This document shows positions 1 through 6,991 of a DNA stretch of 16,539 bases, in pieces; within the stretch, counting starts at the first letter, position 1; each line of letters begins with the position of its first letter. The DNA comes from an uncultured Peptococcaceae bacterium (GTDB taxonomy: Bacteria; Bacillota; Peptococcia; Peptococcales; Peptococcaceae), in contig CAKQDL010000042.1 of NCBI GenBank assembly GCA_934229395.1, forward strand, positions 1 through 16,539, in the 5' to 3' direction. Position numbers and translations under genes: made by a program. Below the pieces are notes generated by a model. The model was not told where the DNA came from. It was given only the letters and a program-made list of their open reading frames with translations, and did no database searches.

Positions 1-74
1 AAGGTCTCCAATTCGCTATCCGTGAAGGTGGCCACACTGTAGGTGCTGGTACCGTTTCTAGCATCATCGAATAA
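1..74 (+). CDS. tuf: Elongation factor Tu, C-terminal end (partial)
   Basis: The third frame gives the last 23 residues of a protein and then TAA. It includes FAIREGGHTVGAGTVSSIIE, which is the characteristic end of EF-Tu domain 3 (family form: FAIREGGRTVGAG.V..I.E). EF-Tu is the GTPase that carries aminoacyl-tRNA to the ribosome. Only the tail lies in the window, so nothing can be said about its start or operon. A strong terminator begins 12 bases after the stop, so tuf is the last gene of its transcript. Confidence 0.93.
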   Translation, partial: GLQFAIREGGHTVGAGTVSSIIE

Positions 75-86
75 TTTTAATTTTAC

Positions 87-124
87 AATAGGATTAGAGC
101 ACTATGCTCTAATCCTATTTTTTA
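87..124 (+). terminator. Rho-independent terminator of tuf
   Basis: A perfect 15-bp stem (87-101 with 105-119) closes a 3-base loop, and the T run 118-123 follows. The A run opposite the T run makes it potentially bidirectional, but no converging gene lies nearby. Confidence 0.93.
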
Positions 125-165
125 TGCAGAATTGTTGAATAACACTAGAATAGGACCATCAGATG

Positions 166-174
166 TGCTATAAT
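166..174 (+). promoter_or_regulatory. Extended -10 promoter of the LysR-type gene
   Basis: TGCTATAAT is a perfect TGn plus TATAAT extended -10. The -35 position (146-151) is poor, as is common for extended -10 promoters. It lies between the tuf terminator and the regulator, about 84 bases before its ATG. A GTTTC-N11-GAAAC inverted repeat (195-215) lies in the expected leader and could be an autoregulatory site; that is inference. Confidence 0.7.
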
Positions 175-257
175 TCGACTGTTATCTTAGACGTGTTTCT
201 TCAAAAAAATGAAACGTGGCTATTAAAAAATTTGCTAGAAGAGGAGAGTTTGTTTGT

Positions 258-1166
258 ATGAAAATAGAACAATTAGAGTTTCTGATTGAAGTTGTTAAAG
301 CAGGTTCTATTAATGCAGCTAGCAAAAAAATATTTATTTCTCAACAGAGTTTAAACCAATCCCTACGCAATCTTGAAGACGAAATAGGTTTCGATGTGTT
401 GAATCGTACCAAGAAGGGCGTGACCCTTACAGAACGTGGCCGCGAAGTGTTTAGCGCGGCACAGGCCATTGTGGCGCGTTACGACCAAATGCTTCGCCAA
501 ATTTCTTCTTTAAAAGGCGATGTGACCGACACCATCAGCGGCAAAATGAATGTTCACGCATCTCCAATGGTCAGCGCGAGCATCATGCCTGTTGTCTATG
601 TGGATTATAAGCACAGTTTCCCGAAGGTGCAGCTCTACTGCCAAGAGCGTTACCAAGACGATATCATTCGTGCTGTTTCTGAAACACCTGGCGATGTAGG
701 GTTTGTTTTGGTTGGCAATGTCCTAAAGGACTTTTTTGAAAAAATACCAGACAACGTGGAATTATCACTCCTGTGTGCCTACCCGATTTACATTGCTATG
801 TCACCACGTCATCCATTGGCGCATCAGCATACCCTTTCCTTGCAATCCATCAAGGATTATCCGCTCATTATTTATGAAGCAGGTGGCATCCAAGGCGAGC
901 ATGCGTTGCAAAACGAAGTGGATATGCACATCTTGCTCAGCACCAACAATTCCAACATGGCGCGTGAGCTTTTGAGCGAAGGGGAGGCGCTTATGTATTC
1001 CTTCCCACCGTATGTCACACGCAACTGCTTCCAGGATTGCGTACATATTCCGCTCAATGCAAAGAACATTGTCTTTGAGCTCTATATGGTTCAAAACAAG
1101 GAAGCCAACGCCAGTCAACGCCGCTTAATAGACAGCTTTAGCTCTGTTTTTCAACAGTATATGTAA
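258..1166 (+). CDS. LysR-type transcriptional regulator
   Basis: This is a 302-residue protein, the usual length for the LysR family. Residues 1-60 form the winged HTH, with the pattern QLEFLIEVVKAGSINAASKK and then SQQSLNQSLRNLEDEIGFDV and TLTERG. The rest fits a periplasmic-binding-like effector domain. I chose ATG 258 because GAGGAG at 241-246 precedes it and the family starts with M-x-I/L-x-Q-L; an upstream start at 216 would add 14 unlikely residues without a ribosome binding site. The gene stands alone between two terminators and has no divergent partner, so the usual clue to a LysR target is missing. Its effector and target are unknown. Confidence 0.9.
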   Translation: MKIEQLEFLIEVVKAGSINAASKKIFISQQSLNQSLRNLEDEIGFDVLNRTKKGVTLTERGREVFSAAQAIVARYDQMLRQISSLKGDVTDTISGKMNVHASPMVSASIMPVVYVDYKHSFPKVQLYCQERYQDDIIRAVSETPGDVGFVLVGNVLKDFFEKIPDNVELSLLCAYPIYIAMSPRHPLAHQHTLSLQSIKDYPLIIYEAGGIQGEHALQNEVDMHILLSTNNSNMARELLSEGEALMYSFPPYVTRNCFQDCVHIPLNAKNIVFELYMVQNKEANASQRRLIDSFSSVFQQYM

Positions 1167-1176
1167 GGACAATGAG

Positions 1177-1206
1177 GTCTCAGTCGCTTTTTGCGCTGGG
1201 ACTTTT
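1177..1206 (+). terminator. Terminator of the LysR-type gene
   Basis: GTCTCAG pairs with CTGGGAC (one G-T wobble), and an inner CGC/GCG is separated by TTTTT. TTTT and a T-rich stretch follow. It lies 10 bases after the stop codon. Confidence 0.8.
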
Positions 1207-1323
1207 ATTATTTCTTCCTCTCTGGCTTCCCCACCCTTTTTTTGGGAAAAAGCTGGCAGCACAGAAGCGCAAGCGGAAGTGATGACTGATGAGGGGGAAT
1301 AGGCGAAGCAAACATACTTTATT

Positions 1324-1364
1324 AGAGCGCTCTTATCGGCCTTACTTGCGTTTAAGAGCGCTTT
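1324..1364. repeat. Paired palindromes, candidate operator of the nadE operon
   Basis: AGAGCGCTCTTA (1324-1335) recurs as an inverted copy, TAAGAGCGCTTT (1353-1364), 11 of 12 matching. The first copy contains the perfect 10-bp palindrome AGAGCGCTCT. The second copy lies within the 17-base spacer of the promoter, so a bound protein could block RNA polymerase. No T run follows, so it is not a terminator. The identity of the binding protein is unknown. Confidence 0.5.
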
Positions 1365-1374
1365 GAGCTACAAT
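1346..1374 (+). promoter_or_regulatory. Promoter of nadE
   Basis: TTGCGT (1346-1351), a 17-base spacer, and TACAAT (1369-1374). It lies about 42 bases before the nadE ATG. The right palindrome of the candidate operator occupies most of the spacer. Confidence 0.65.
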
Positions 1375-1415
1375 AATAACAATGTTGTATGAAAGCTTGT
1401 ATTGGAGGATTTACT

Positions 1416-2213
1416 ATGAAGCTTACAAATGAACAAATGGACGAACTCGTCACACGCCTTGTTGAATGGATGCGTGAACGTTTAAATAGCACTGGTGCGA
1501 AGAATGCCGTTGTTGGTATTTCTGGCGGTAAGGACAGCTCCACTGTGGCTGCCTTGTGTGTAAAAGCCTATGGAAAGGACCACGTCTTTGGTGTGCTCAT
1601 GCCAGATGGTGAGCAAAGCGACATTGATTATGCCAAGGATTTGAGCAAAGCTCTCGATATCCAATCGACGGTTGTTAATATTCATGGTGTAACGAGCGCT
1701 TTCTACGAAATGCTCAACGCGTCGGATATGATTGACGAAATCAGCCGTCAAACCATTTTGAATTTGCCACCACGCGTGCGTATGACAACCCTTTATGCTA
1801 TTGCGCAAAGCAAGGATGCTGTTGTCGTAAATACCTCCAATTTATCTGAAGACTGGGTAGGCTATGCCACCATTTATGGCGATACCGCTGGTGCCTTTTC
1901 GCCATTGGCCATGCTTACCACCGATGAAGTGATTCAACTTGGTTTGGCCCTTGGTTTGGAGGAACGCTTTGTGGTAAAACCACCATCTGATGGTCTCACA
2001 GGAAAAACCGACGAGGATGTGTTGGGTTTTACCTATGCAGCGCTCAATGATTACATTCGCGAAGGCAAGGTCACAGAGGCGCTCAAGCCAGTGATTGACC
2101 GTAAGCATTTAATCAGTCGTTTTAAATTCCAAACCATTCCAATGTTTAACCCACATTTACCAATTGTGGCCGAGGACATTGCACACGTATACGATGATGT
2201 AGGAGAAAAGTGA
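1416..2213 (+). CDS. nadE: NH3-dependent NAD+ synthetase
   Basis: NadE amidates nicotinic acid adenine dinucleotide to NAD+ with ATP and ammonia, the last step of NAD synthesis, in the cytoplasm. The 265-residue protein is an N-type PP-loop ATPase: SGGKDSS at residues 36-42 binds ATP. NLPPRVRMTTLYAIAQ, TSNLSEDWVGYATIYGDTAG and KPPSDGLTGKTDED follow in the family order. There is no N-terminal nitrilase/glutaminase domain, so it is the short ammonia-using form. ATG 1416 is preferred over 1389 because GGAGG (1404-1408) lies 7 bases before it. It heads an apparent operon: the next gene starts 6 bases after its stop. The palindromes at its promoter suggest repression by an unknown factor. Confidence 0.95.
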   Translation: MKLTNEQMDELVTRLVEWMRERLNSTGAKNAVVGISGGKDSSTVAALCVKAYGKDHVFGVLMPDGEQSDIDYAKDLSKALDIQSTVVNIHGVTSAFYEMLNASDMIDEISRQTILNLPPRVRMTTLYAIAQSKDAVVVNTSNLSEDWVGYATIYGDTAGAFSPLAMLTTDEVIQLGLALGLEERFVVKPPSDGLTGKTDEDVLGFTYAALNDYIREGKVTEALKPVIDRKHLISRFKFQTIPMFNPHLPIVAEDIAHVYDDVGEK

Positions 2214-2219
2214 GGTATT

Positions 2220-2867
2220 ATGGCTAGAAAGAAATTTGAAGACGGATTTAAGGAAGACGTTGTACAATACTGCAAGGATCATCCGGAAAAAACCATCAAG
2301 GCTTGTGCAGAAGACAAGGGCATTGGCTATTCTACCTTGCGCCGTTGGCTTTCTGAAGCCGAAGAAAAGGTCTCTGATGCGCCAAAGGTAGAAGAGAAAG
2401 ATGCTGTAGAGAAAAAAGTGCAGCAGGAGCCGGTTAAAGAAGAAGCGGAACAAGCGGAGGTTAAAGCTGCACCTGTTGCTGAAACAAAAACTGATACAAA
2501 AGTCGAAACGGAGGTTGAACCTGAAGCTGAAGAGGCGACAGAGCCGGTTAAAACTGAGCCAGTGGCCGCAGAAGCACCAAAAGTGCGCGAAGAAAAAAAG
2601 GATGAGGCGAAACCAGAACCAAAAGCCGAACCTAAAGCGCCAACACTTGTGGCAGAATCTGCTGAGTTTAAGGCGAAGGTGGCACAGCTGCCAACAGCAA
2701 CACCAGCCGCCAAACGTGCAAGTTCCTTTGGCGCGCAGCATAAGACCAATCCAAACCGACCAACTGTTGGCGAAATCGCCCAAGGCATAGAGGCTGGCGT
2801 GAATAATGTCAAGGAACGCCTCGGTCGTTTCACCAAGCAGCTTGGCATGAAGAAAAGAAAAAAATAG
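2220..2867 (+). CDS. Transposase-type HTH protein with long disordered tail
   Basis: I recognise only the N-terminus. Residues 1-48 look like the HTH of IS3 OrfA-type transposases: FEDGFKEDVVQYCKDHPEKT, then IKACAEDKGIGYSTLRRWLSE. Residues from about 49 to 145 are low complexity, rich in E, K, A, P and V, and surely disordered. The tail (about 146-215) is basic and ends in GMKKRKK, with a possible amphipathic stretch, VGEIAQGIEAGVNNVKERLG. No catalytic domain and no insertion sequence ends are seen, so it is probably a domesticated DNA-binding protein, not a mobile element. AGGAG (2201-2205) in the end of nadE serves as its ribosome binding site, so it is cotranscribed and probably coupled with nadE. 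Function unknown; a nucleoid-associated or regulatory role is inference. Confidence 0.75.
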   Translation: MARKKFEDGFKEDVVQYCKDHPEKTIKACAEDKGIGYSTLRRWLSEAEEKVSDAPKVEEKDAVEKKVQQEPVKEEAEQAEVKAAPVAETKTDTKVETEVEPEAEEATEPVKTEPVAAEAPKVREEKKDEAKPEPKAEPKAPTLVAESAEFKAKVAQLPTATPAAKRASSFGAQHKTNPNRPTVGEIAQGIEAGVNNVKERLGRFTKQLGMKKRKK

Positions 2868-2918
2868 GAGAGCGTTGCCTTTTTATGACGCTAAATTTTA
2901 CGGATAAGAGGTGTGTGG

Positions 2919-3140
2919 ATGAAAAAAGAAAAACTCAAATATTTCGCTTTAGCGATTGTCTTGTTTTTTGCAGGTTTTTGTATGTTCGCAGCCTTCACCT
3001 TTAGTGTGGGTGGATGGAGCGGCATTTTGGCAGCCATCTTTATTTTTGGCGCTGTTGCGTGCCTAGTCAAAGCTTTTTCTGTTGGCGCAGCACCAATGTC
3101 GCCACCGCCAAAACCAGGCGATCCAAAACCTAAACGCTAA
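2919..3140 (+). CDS. Small two-helix membrane protein, unknown function
   Basis: This 73-residue protein has a short basic N-terminus (MKKEKLKY) and two hydrophobic helices (about residues 7-27 and 32-52). A cytoplasm- or surface-exposed tail rich in proline and lysine follows (MSPPPKPGDPKPKR). ATG 2919 is chosen because AGAGG (2907-2911) lies 7 bases before it; an in-frame GTG at 2913 would be too close. It is the third gene of the nadE transcript, 51 bases after the HTH gene and with no promoter I can see between them. A terminator follows directly. I do not recognise a family. Confidence 0.7.
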   Translation: MKKEKLKYFALAIVLFFAGFCMFAAFTFSVGGWSGILAAIFIFGAVACLVKAFSVGAAPMSPPPKPGDPKPKR

Positions 3141-3146
3141 TCATCG

Positions 3147-3184
3147 GCACTCAGGAATTCGGAGGAATAGCCTGAGTGCTTTTT
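3147..3184 (+). terminator. Terminator after the small membrane protein
   Basis: GCACTCAGG (3147-3155) pairs perfectly with CCTGAGTGC (3171-3179) around a 15-base loop, followed by TTTTT. Its T run ends only 24 bases before the mntP start codon, so it may act as a partial, read-through terminator. Confidence 0.8.
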
Positions 3185-3208
3185 GTTGCTTTATGAAAGG
3201 AATAGAAA

Positions 3209-3796
3209 ATGACTTGGAGTTTTACATTTGTAATAAGCAGCGTGCTCCTAGGCGTTGGCTTAGCCATGGATGCCTTTTCGGTATCGGTGGCCAATGGCTT
3301 AAATGAGCCGCGTATGAAGCAAGGGCGTATGTGGTTGATTGCAGCCGTGTTTGCCTTTTTTCAGGTGGCCATGCCCTTGATTGGGTGGGTCTGCGTACAC
3401 ACCATTTTGCAGTATTTTCAAATGCTGGAAAAATTCATTCCATGGATTGCTCTCATCTTGCTTTGCGTGATTGGTGGCAAAATGATTGGTGAGGCGATAA
3501 AGGGTACAGAAGAAGAGGTTGGGGCAGGCGCAGGGATTGGTCTTGGTGCACTTGCCGTGCAAGGCATTGCCACATCCATCGACGCTTTGTCTGTGGGCTT
3601 TGCCATTGCTGATTACATCTTTGCCATGGCCCTCGTAGCCTGCTGCCTCATTGGTCTGGTGACCTTGGCTATTTGTTATGGCGGTCTTCTTATAGGTAAA
3701 ACGGTAGGGAATAAATTTTCAAAAGGTTCCAATATTTTAGGTGGCGTGATTCTTATTTTAATTGGCATAGAAATCTGTGTTACAGGCGCATTTTAG
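3209..3796 (+). CDS. mntP: Putative manganese efflux pump MntP
   Basis: MntP (formerly DUF204/YebN) exports Mn2+ across the cytoplasmic membrane. The 195-residue protein has the usual length and about six membrane helices. The two halves carry the paired family motifs with acidic residues within the membrane: GLAMDAFSVS (D21) and ATSIDALSVGF (D125). GGKMIGEAIKG and the C-terminal GGVILILIGIEI also fit. GAAAGG (3195-3200) is the ribosome binding site. Only 24 bases separate it from the preceding terminator, and I see no promoter there. I also see no Mn-sensing yybP-ykoY riboswitch, which often precedes this gene in Firmicutes. It is therefore expressed by read-through or from a promoter inside the upstream gene. 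Confidence 0.93.
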   Translation: MTWSFTFVISSVLLGVGLAMDAFSVSVANGLNEPRMKQGRMWLIAAVFAFFQVAMPLIGWVCVHTILQYFQMLEKFIPWIALILLCVIGGKMIGEAIKGTEEEVGAGAGIGLGALAVQGIATSIDALSVGFAIADYIFAMALVACCLIGLVTLAICYGGLLIGKTVGNKFSKGSNILGGVILILIGIEICVTGAF

Positions 3797-3800
3797 GCGC

Positions 3801-3840
3801 AAAAAGTCATCTGCACGAAAGAGTTGCAGATGACTTTTTT
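3801..3840 (+). terminator. Terminator of mntP
   Basis: AGTCATCTGCA (3805-3815) pairs perfectly with TGCAGATGACT (3825-3835), extended by A/T pairs, and is followed by a T run. Confidence 0.92.
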
Positions 3841-3858
3841 ATTTGCACGTGGTATAGT
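3830..3858 (+). promoter_or_regulatory. Probable promoter of the coiled-coil gene
   Basis: TGGTATAGT (3850-3858) is an extended -10. ATGACT, 17 bases upstream, matches the -35 consensus at four positions but lies inside the mntP terminator. The gene starts at 3901. Confidence 0.5.
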
Positions 3859-3900
3859 AAAAAGAAATAATAGAATAAATAAGTTTTTGGAGGTGGTTGT

Positions 3901-4803
3901 ATGGCAGATTTAAACAAGCTGAGCGCACGCTATCAGCACAAAAAGCTCCTAGAAAATCGCTTGGAAGCCTTGCTAGAGGAAGTAAAGGACGCTGAACAGG
4001 CCGTTCGCCAAGGGCAGGCCAGATGCGAGGAGGAGAACCTAGACCTTAGAAAATTTGAATCAAACGACTTCAAGCAGTTTTGGCTCAAGCTGCGCGGCCA
4101 ATATGAGCAACGATTGTTAGAAAACAACGAGAAGGCAGCTCTCGCTATGAAAAATCTCAACGAGGCGAAAACGCACGTTTTTGACCTTGAAAAGGAAATC
4201 GCCCAAGTGCGTGATACCCTGAGAGATTTGTCCGATGCCGAAGAAGCCTACGAAACGGCCTTGGCACAGCGCATTGAGCATCTTGACTACAGCGTGCATC
4301 GCGAAGAAATCATCCGTATGCGGGAGCGCATCAGCTACGACGAATACCAAAAAAAATGCCTAGAGGACGTTATAGAAAGTGTCAAAATCGCTCAGCGTCT
4401 TTTGGAAGACTTGCGTCTTGGCTTCCGCCAAATGGATTTGGATGGCGATGGTCTATTGGATGTGACCGATGAGAGCCAAATTAAATTTATCACTGGTTGC
4501 TCGGAGCTTCGTGTACGCATACATATTATTGAACAATTATTAAGCGAAATTGATGCTCATGAATTGGAAGAGCTGCATATCAGTGAAAAATTTACCATCA
4601 ATACCCTCGATTTGTTCTTCAATAAGGGCACAAAGGGGTTGCAAAAAATAGCCTCAAAAAAGGCAATCCAGTCCCTTCGTGCAACATCCGACGCCTTGGA
4701 TGCGTGCGACATCACCAGCCGCGAGCTGCTTAGAGAAATTGCCCTAAGAAAAACAAAGCATCAAGAGGCGCTCGAGCAATTCATCGCAGAAACAGAAATT
4801 TAA
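3901..4803 (+). CDS. Coiled-coil protein with an EF-hand-like loop, unknown function
   Basis: I do not recognise this 300-residue protein. It has no signal peptide or membrane segment and is therefore probably cytoplasmic. Residues about 1-175 are highly charged and heptad-rich, typical of long coiled coils, with many E/K/R/Q and A/L. A single EF-hand-like loop, DLDGDGLLDVTDE, starts at D179: acidic residues at loop positions 1, 3, 5, 9 and 12, Gly at 6 and Leu at 8 all fit Ca2+ binding. The rest (192-300) is again helical and contains a KKAIQSLRATSDALDACD segment. GGAGGTGG (3889-3896) gives a strong start. The gene stands alone, between the mntP terminator and the next gene's promoter. A structural or signalling role would be speculation. 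Confidence 0.8.
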   Translation: MADLNKLSARYQHKKLLENRLEALLEEVKDAEQAVRQGQARCEEENLDLRKFESNDFKQFWLKLRGQYEQRLLENNEKAALAMKNLNEAKTHVFDLEKEIAQVRDTLRDLSDAEEAYETALAQRIEHLDYSVHREEIIRMRERISYDEYQKKCLEDVIESVKIAQRLLEDLRLGFRQMDLDGDGLLDVTDESQIKFITGCSELRVRIHIIEQLLSEIDAHELEELHISEKFTINTLDLFFNKGTKGLQKIASKKAIQSLRATSDALDACDITSRELLREIALRKTKHQEALEQFIAETEI

Positions 4804-4847
4804 TAAAAAAATAGAGGAAAATTTTCACAAAGATATTGTCAAACGAT

Positions 4848-4875
4848 TTTGAATAATTTAATATATGGGTATAAT
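4848..4875 (+). promoter_or_regulatory. Promoter of the EF-G-like gene
   Basis: TATAAT at 4870-4875 is perfect. TTTGAA (4848-4853) lies 16 bases upstream; TTGTCA at 4836 is too far away. The region 4804-4915 is AT-rich and holds no other gene. Confidence 0.6.
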
Positions 4876-4915
4876 AAAATTCTGAATTAATGTGCTAACC
4901 AAAGGAGGCAATCTT

Positions 4916-6985
4916 ATGAAAGCTTATGATAGCAGCATTATCCGTAATATCGCAGTTGTATCTCACGACGGCGCCGGAAAGACCGCGCTCGTAGAATCCA
5001 TGCTCCTTATGTGCAAGGGCGTTGATGCGGTTGGCCGTGGCAAAGACAACAAGCATATTTTGGACTTTGAACCAGAAGAAATTACGCGTAACGTTACCAT
5101 CCAGCTCGGCATGGCGCCTTGCGAATGGAATGGCTACAAGCTCAACTTTATTGACACCCCAGGCTATTCAGAGTTTAGTGGTGAAATTAGCGAAGCCTTG
5201 CGTGCAGCCGATGGCTTGATGCTCGTAGTATCCGCCGACAGTGGTGTGCAGGTAGATACCATCCGCGCATGGGGCTATGGCAAGTCCTTGCATTTACCAC
5301 GTCTTATCTATATAAATAAGATGGATGTAGAAAACGCAGATTTCTTTGGTTCCCTAGAAAGCCTAAAAGCTACCTTTGGCAAGTCTGTTATGCCACTGCA
5401 GGTACCAATTGGTGAAGGTAAGGATTTCTGCGGTATCATCGACGTGCCTACTATGAAGGCTTATGAATGGGTGGGCGCAGAACGCAAGGAATGCGCCATT
5501 CCTCCAGAGCTTGAGGACCGTGCGCAGGAAGTGCTTGATATGTGCATGGAAGCAGCAGCCGAAGGTAACGATGCATTGCTTGAAAAATACCTCGAAGGCG
5601 AACCGCTCACCATCGATGAAATGTACGAAGGCCTTTATGATGGTATGATCAACGGTCGTGCGTGCCCTGTGCTTTGCGGTAGTGCTGTATCTCATATTGG
5701 CTCTCGTTTGCTTTTAGATTGCCTTGTTAAATATATGCCAGATACCACCAAACGTGTGAATGAAGCCATTAACGTCGACAGCGGCGAAGAAGTCTTGGTT
5801 GAATATACCGATCCATTTTCTGCCTTTGTCTTTAAAACCAGCCTCGATCCATTCTCTGGCAAGCTCAGCTACGCGCGTGTTATCAGCGGCAAGGCCACAA
5901 ATGGCATGAGCTATTACAACACCACCAACGACAGCGAAGGCAAGATTTCCAAGATGTTTACCCTTATTGGGAAGCAGCAGGTGCCACTTGATGAAGCCTC
6001 TGCCGGCGATATTATTGTACTTCCTAAGCTCGACAACGTACGCACAGGCGATACCTTGGCAAGTAAGGAATTTGCTGTAAAATATCCAGCCATCGACTTC
6101 CAACCATCCCTTTATACCGTTTGTGTGCGTGCCATCAACAAGGGTGAAGAAGATAAACTCGGCACAGCCCTTAATAAAATCAACGAAGAGGACCCAACCT
6201 GCGTAGTAAGAAAAGACGCAGAAAGCGGTCAATTGCAGCTTTCTTGCATGGGCGAGGTACACCTTGACCACATCATGAACAAGATGGAACGCAAGTATGG
6301 CGTCAAGGCCAACATTGAAAAAGTCTACATTCCTTACCGTGAAACCATCCGTGGCAAAGCGACCGCCGAAGGCAAGCACAAAAAGCAAAGTGGTGGCCAT
6401 GGTCAATATGGTCATGTTGTGTGTGATTTGGAACCATCCACCAATGGCGAAGCCTTTGAATTTGTTGATGCCATTGTAGGTGGCGCGATTCCACGCCAAT
6501 TCATTCCAGCCGTTGAAAAGGGTGCCATTGAAACCTTAGAAAAAGGCGTTATTGCAGGATACCCACTCATCAACATTAAAATGACCCTTAAAGATGGCTC
6601 TTACCACAGCGTAGACTCCTCTGAAATGGCCTTTAAGATGGCCGCATCCCAAGCTCTGCGCAAGGGAATTCCAGAGGCCAAGCCAATTCTTTTGGAACCA
6701 GTTTATGCCGTAGATGTTGTGATTCCAGAAGACTTCATGGGTGACGTGATTGGCGATATCAGCTCCAAGCGCGGCCGCGTGCTCGGTATGGAACCAGGCG
6801 AAGATGGCATAACCACTGTGAAAGCAAGAGTACCTTACGCAGAAATGCTCGACTATGGCGTGCAGTTGCGTGCCATGACCCAAGGCAGAGGCAGCTTCGA
6901 TATGGTATTTGATACCTACGAAGAAGTGCCAGCCAAGTTAGCAGAAGAAATCAAAGCAGCCTATGACGGTGGCGAAGACGATTAA
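4916..6985 (+). CDS. Elongation factor G-like protein (EF-G2 type)
   Basis: This 689-residue protein has the whole EF-G architecture. The GTPase domain carries SHDGAGKT (16-23, P-loop), RNVTI (switch I; EF-G has RGITI), DTPGY (80-84), NKMD (134-137) and GSA (255-257). Domains II-V follow, with the domain IV signature SGGHGQYGHV and the domain V run GDVIGDISSKRG. In canonical EF-G the fifth residue of DTPGH is the histidine that triggers GTP hydrolysis; here it is Tyr. EF-G2-type paralogues carry similar changes, and the studied mycobacterial EF-G2 binds GTP but lacks ribosome-stimulated hydrolysis. So this is probably not the main translocase but a ribosome-linked accessory factor. ATG 4916 follows AGGAGG (4903-4908); the longer reading from 4892 has none. 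It is not next to rpsL/rpsG, unlike the main fusA. Confidence 0.88.
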   Translation: MKAYDSSIIRNIAVVSHDGAGKTALVESMLLMCKGVDAVGRGKDNKHILDFEPEEITRNVTIQLGMAPCEWNGYKLNFIDTPGYSEFSGEISEALRAADGLMLVVSADSGVQVDTIRAWGYGKSLHLPRLIYINKMDVENADFFGSLESLKATFGKSVMPLQVPIGEGKDFCGIIDVPTMKAYEWVGAERKECAIPPELEDRAQEVLDMCMEAAAEGNDALLEKYLEGEPLTIDEMYEGLYDGMINGRACPVLCGSAVSHIGSRLLLDCLVKYMPDTTKRVNEAINVDSGEEVLVEYTDPFSAFVFKTSLDPFSGKLSYARVISGKATNGMSYYNTTNDSEGKISKMFTLIGKQQVPLDEASAGDIIVLPKLDNVRTGDTLASKEFAVKYPAIDFQPSLYTVCVRAINKGEEDKLGTALNKINEEDPTCVVRKDAESGQLQLSCMGEVHLDHIMNKMERKYGVKANIEKVYIPYRETIRGKATAEGKHKKQSGGHGQYGHVVCDLEPSTNGEAFEFVDAIVGGAIPRQFIPAVEKGAIETLEKGVIAGYPLINIKMTLKDGSYHSVDSSEMAFKMAASQALRKGIPEAKPILLEPVYAVDVVIPEDFMGDVIGDISSKRGRVLGMEPGEDGITTVKARVPYAEMLDYGVQLRAMTQGRGSFDMVFDTYEEVPAKLAEEIKAAYDGGEDD

Positions 6986-6991
6986 AAAATT

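Noticed and set aside
2157..2783. Minus-strand open frames of 208 and 173 codons opposite the HTH protein
   Set aside because: They mirror the low-complexity E/K/A/P coding region (Phe/Ser/Ala-rich shadow translations).
3141..3208. yybP-ykoY Mn riboswitch upstream of mntP
   Set aside because: The gap is too short and is taken up by a terminator hairpin.
5714..6499. Minus-strand open frame of 261 codons
   Set aside because: It lies entirely opposite the well-conserved EF-G-like gene and has no ribosome binding site or recognisable domain.
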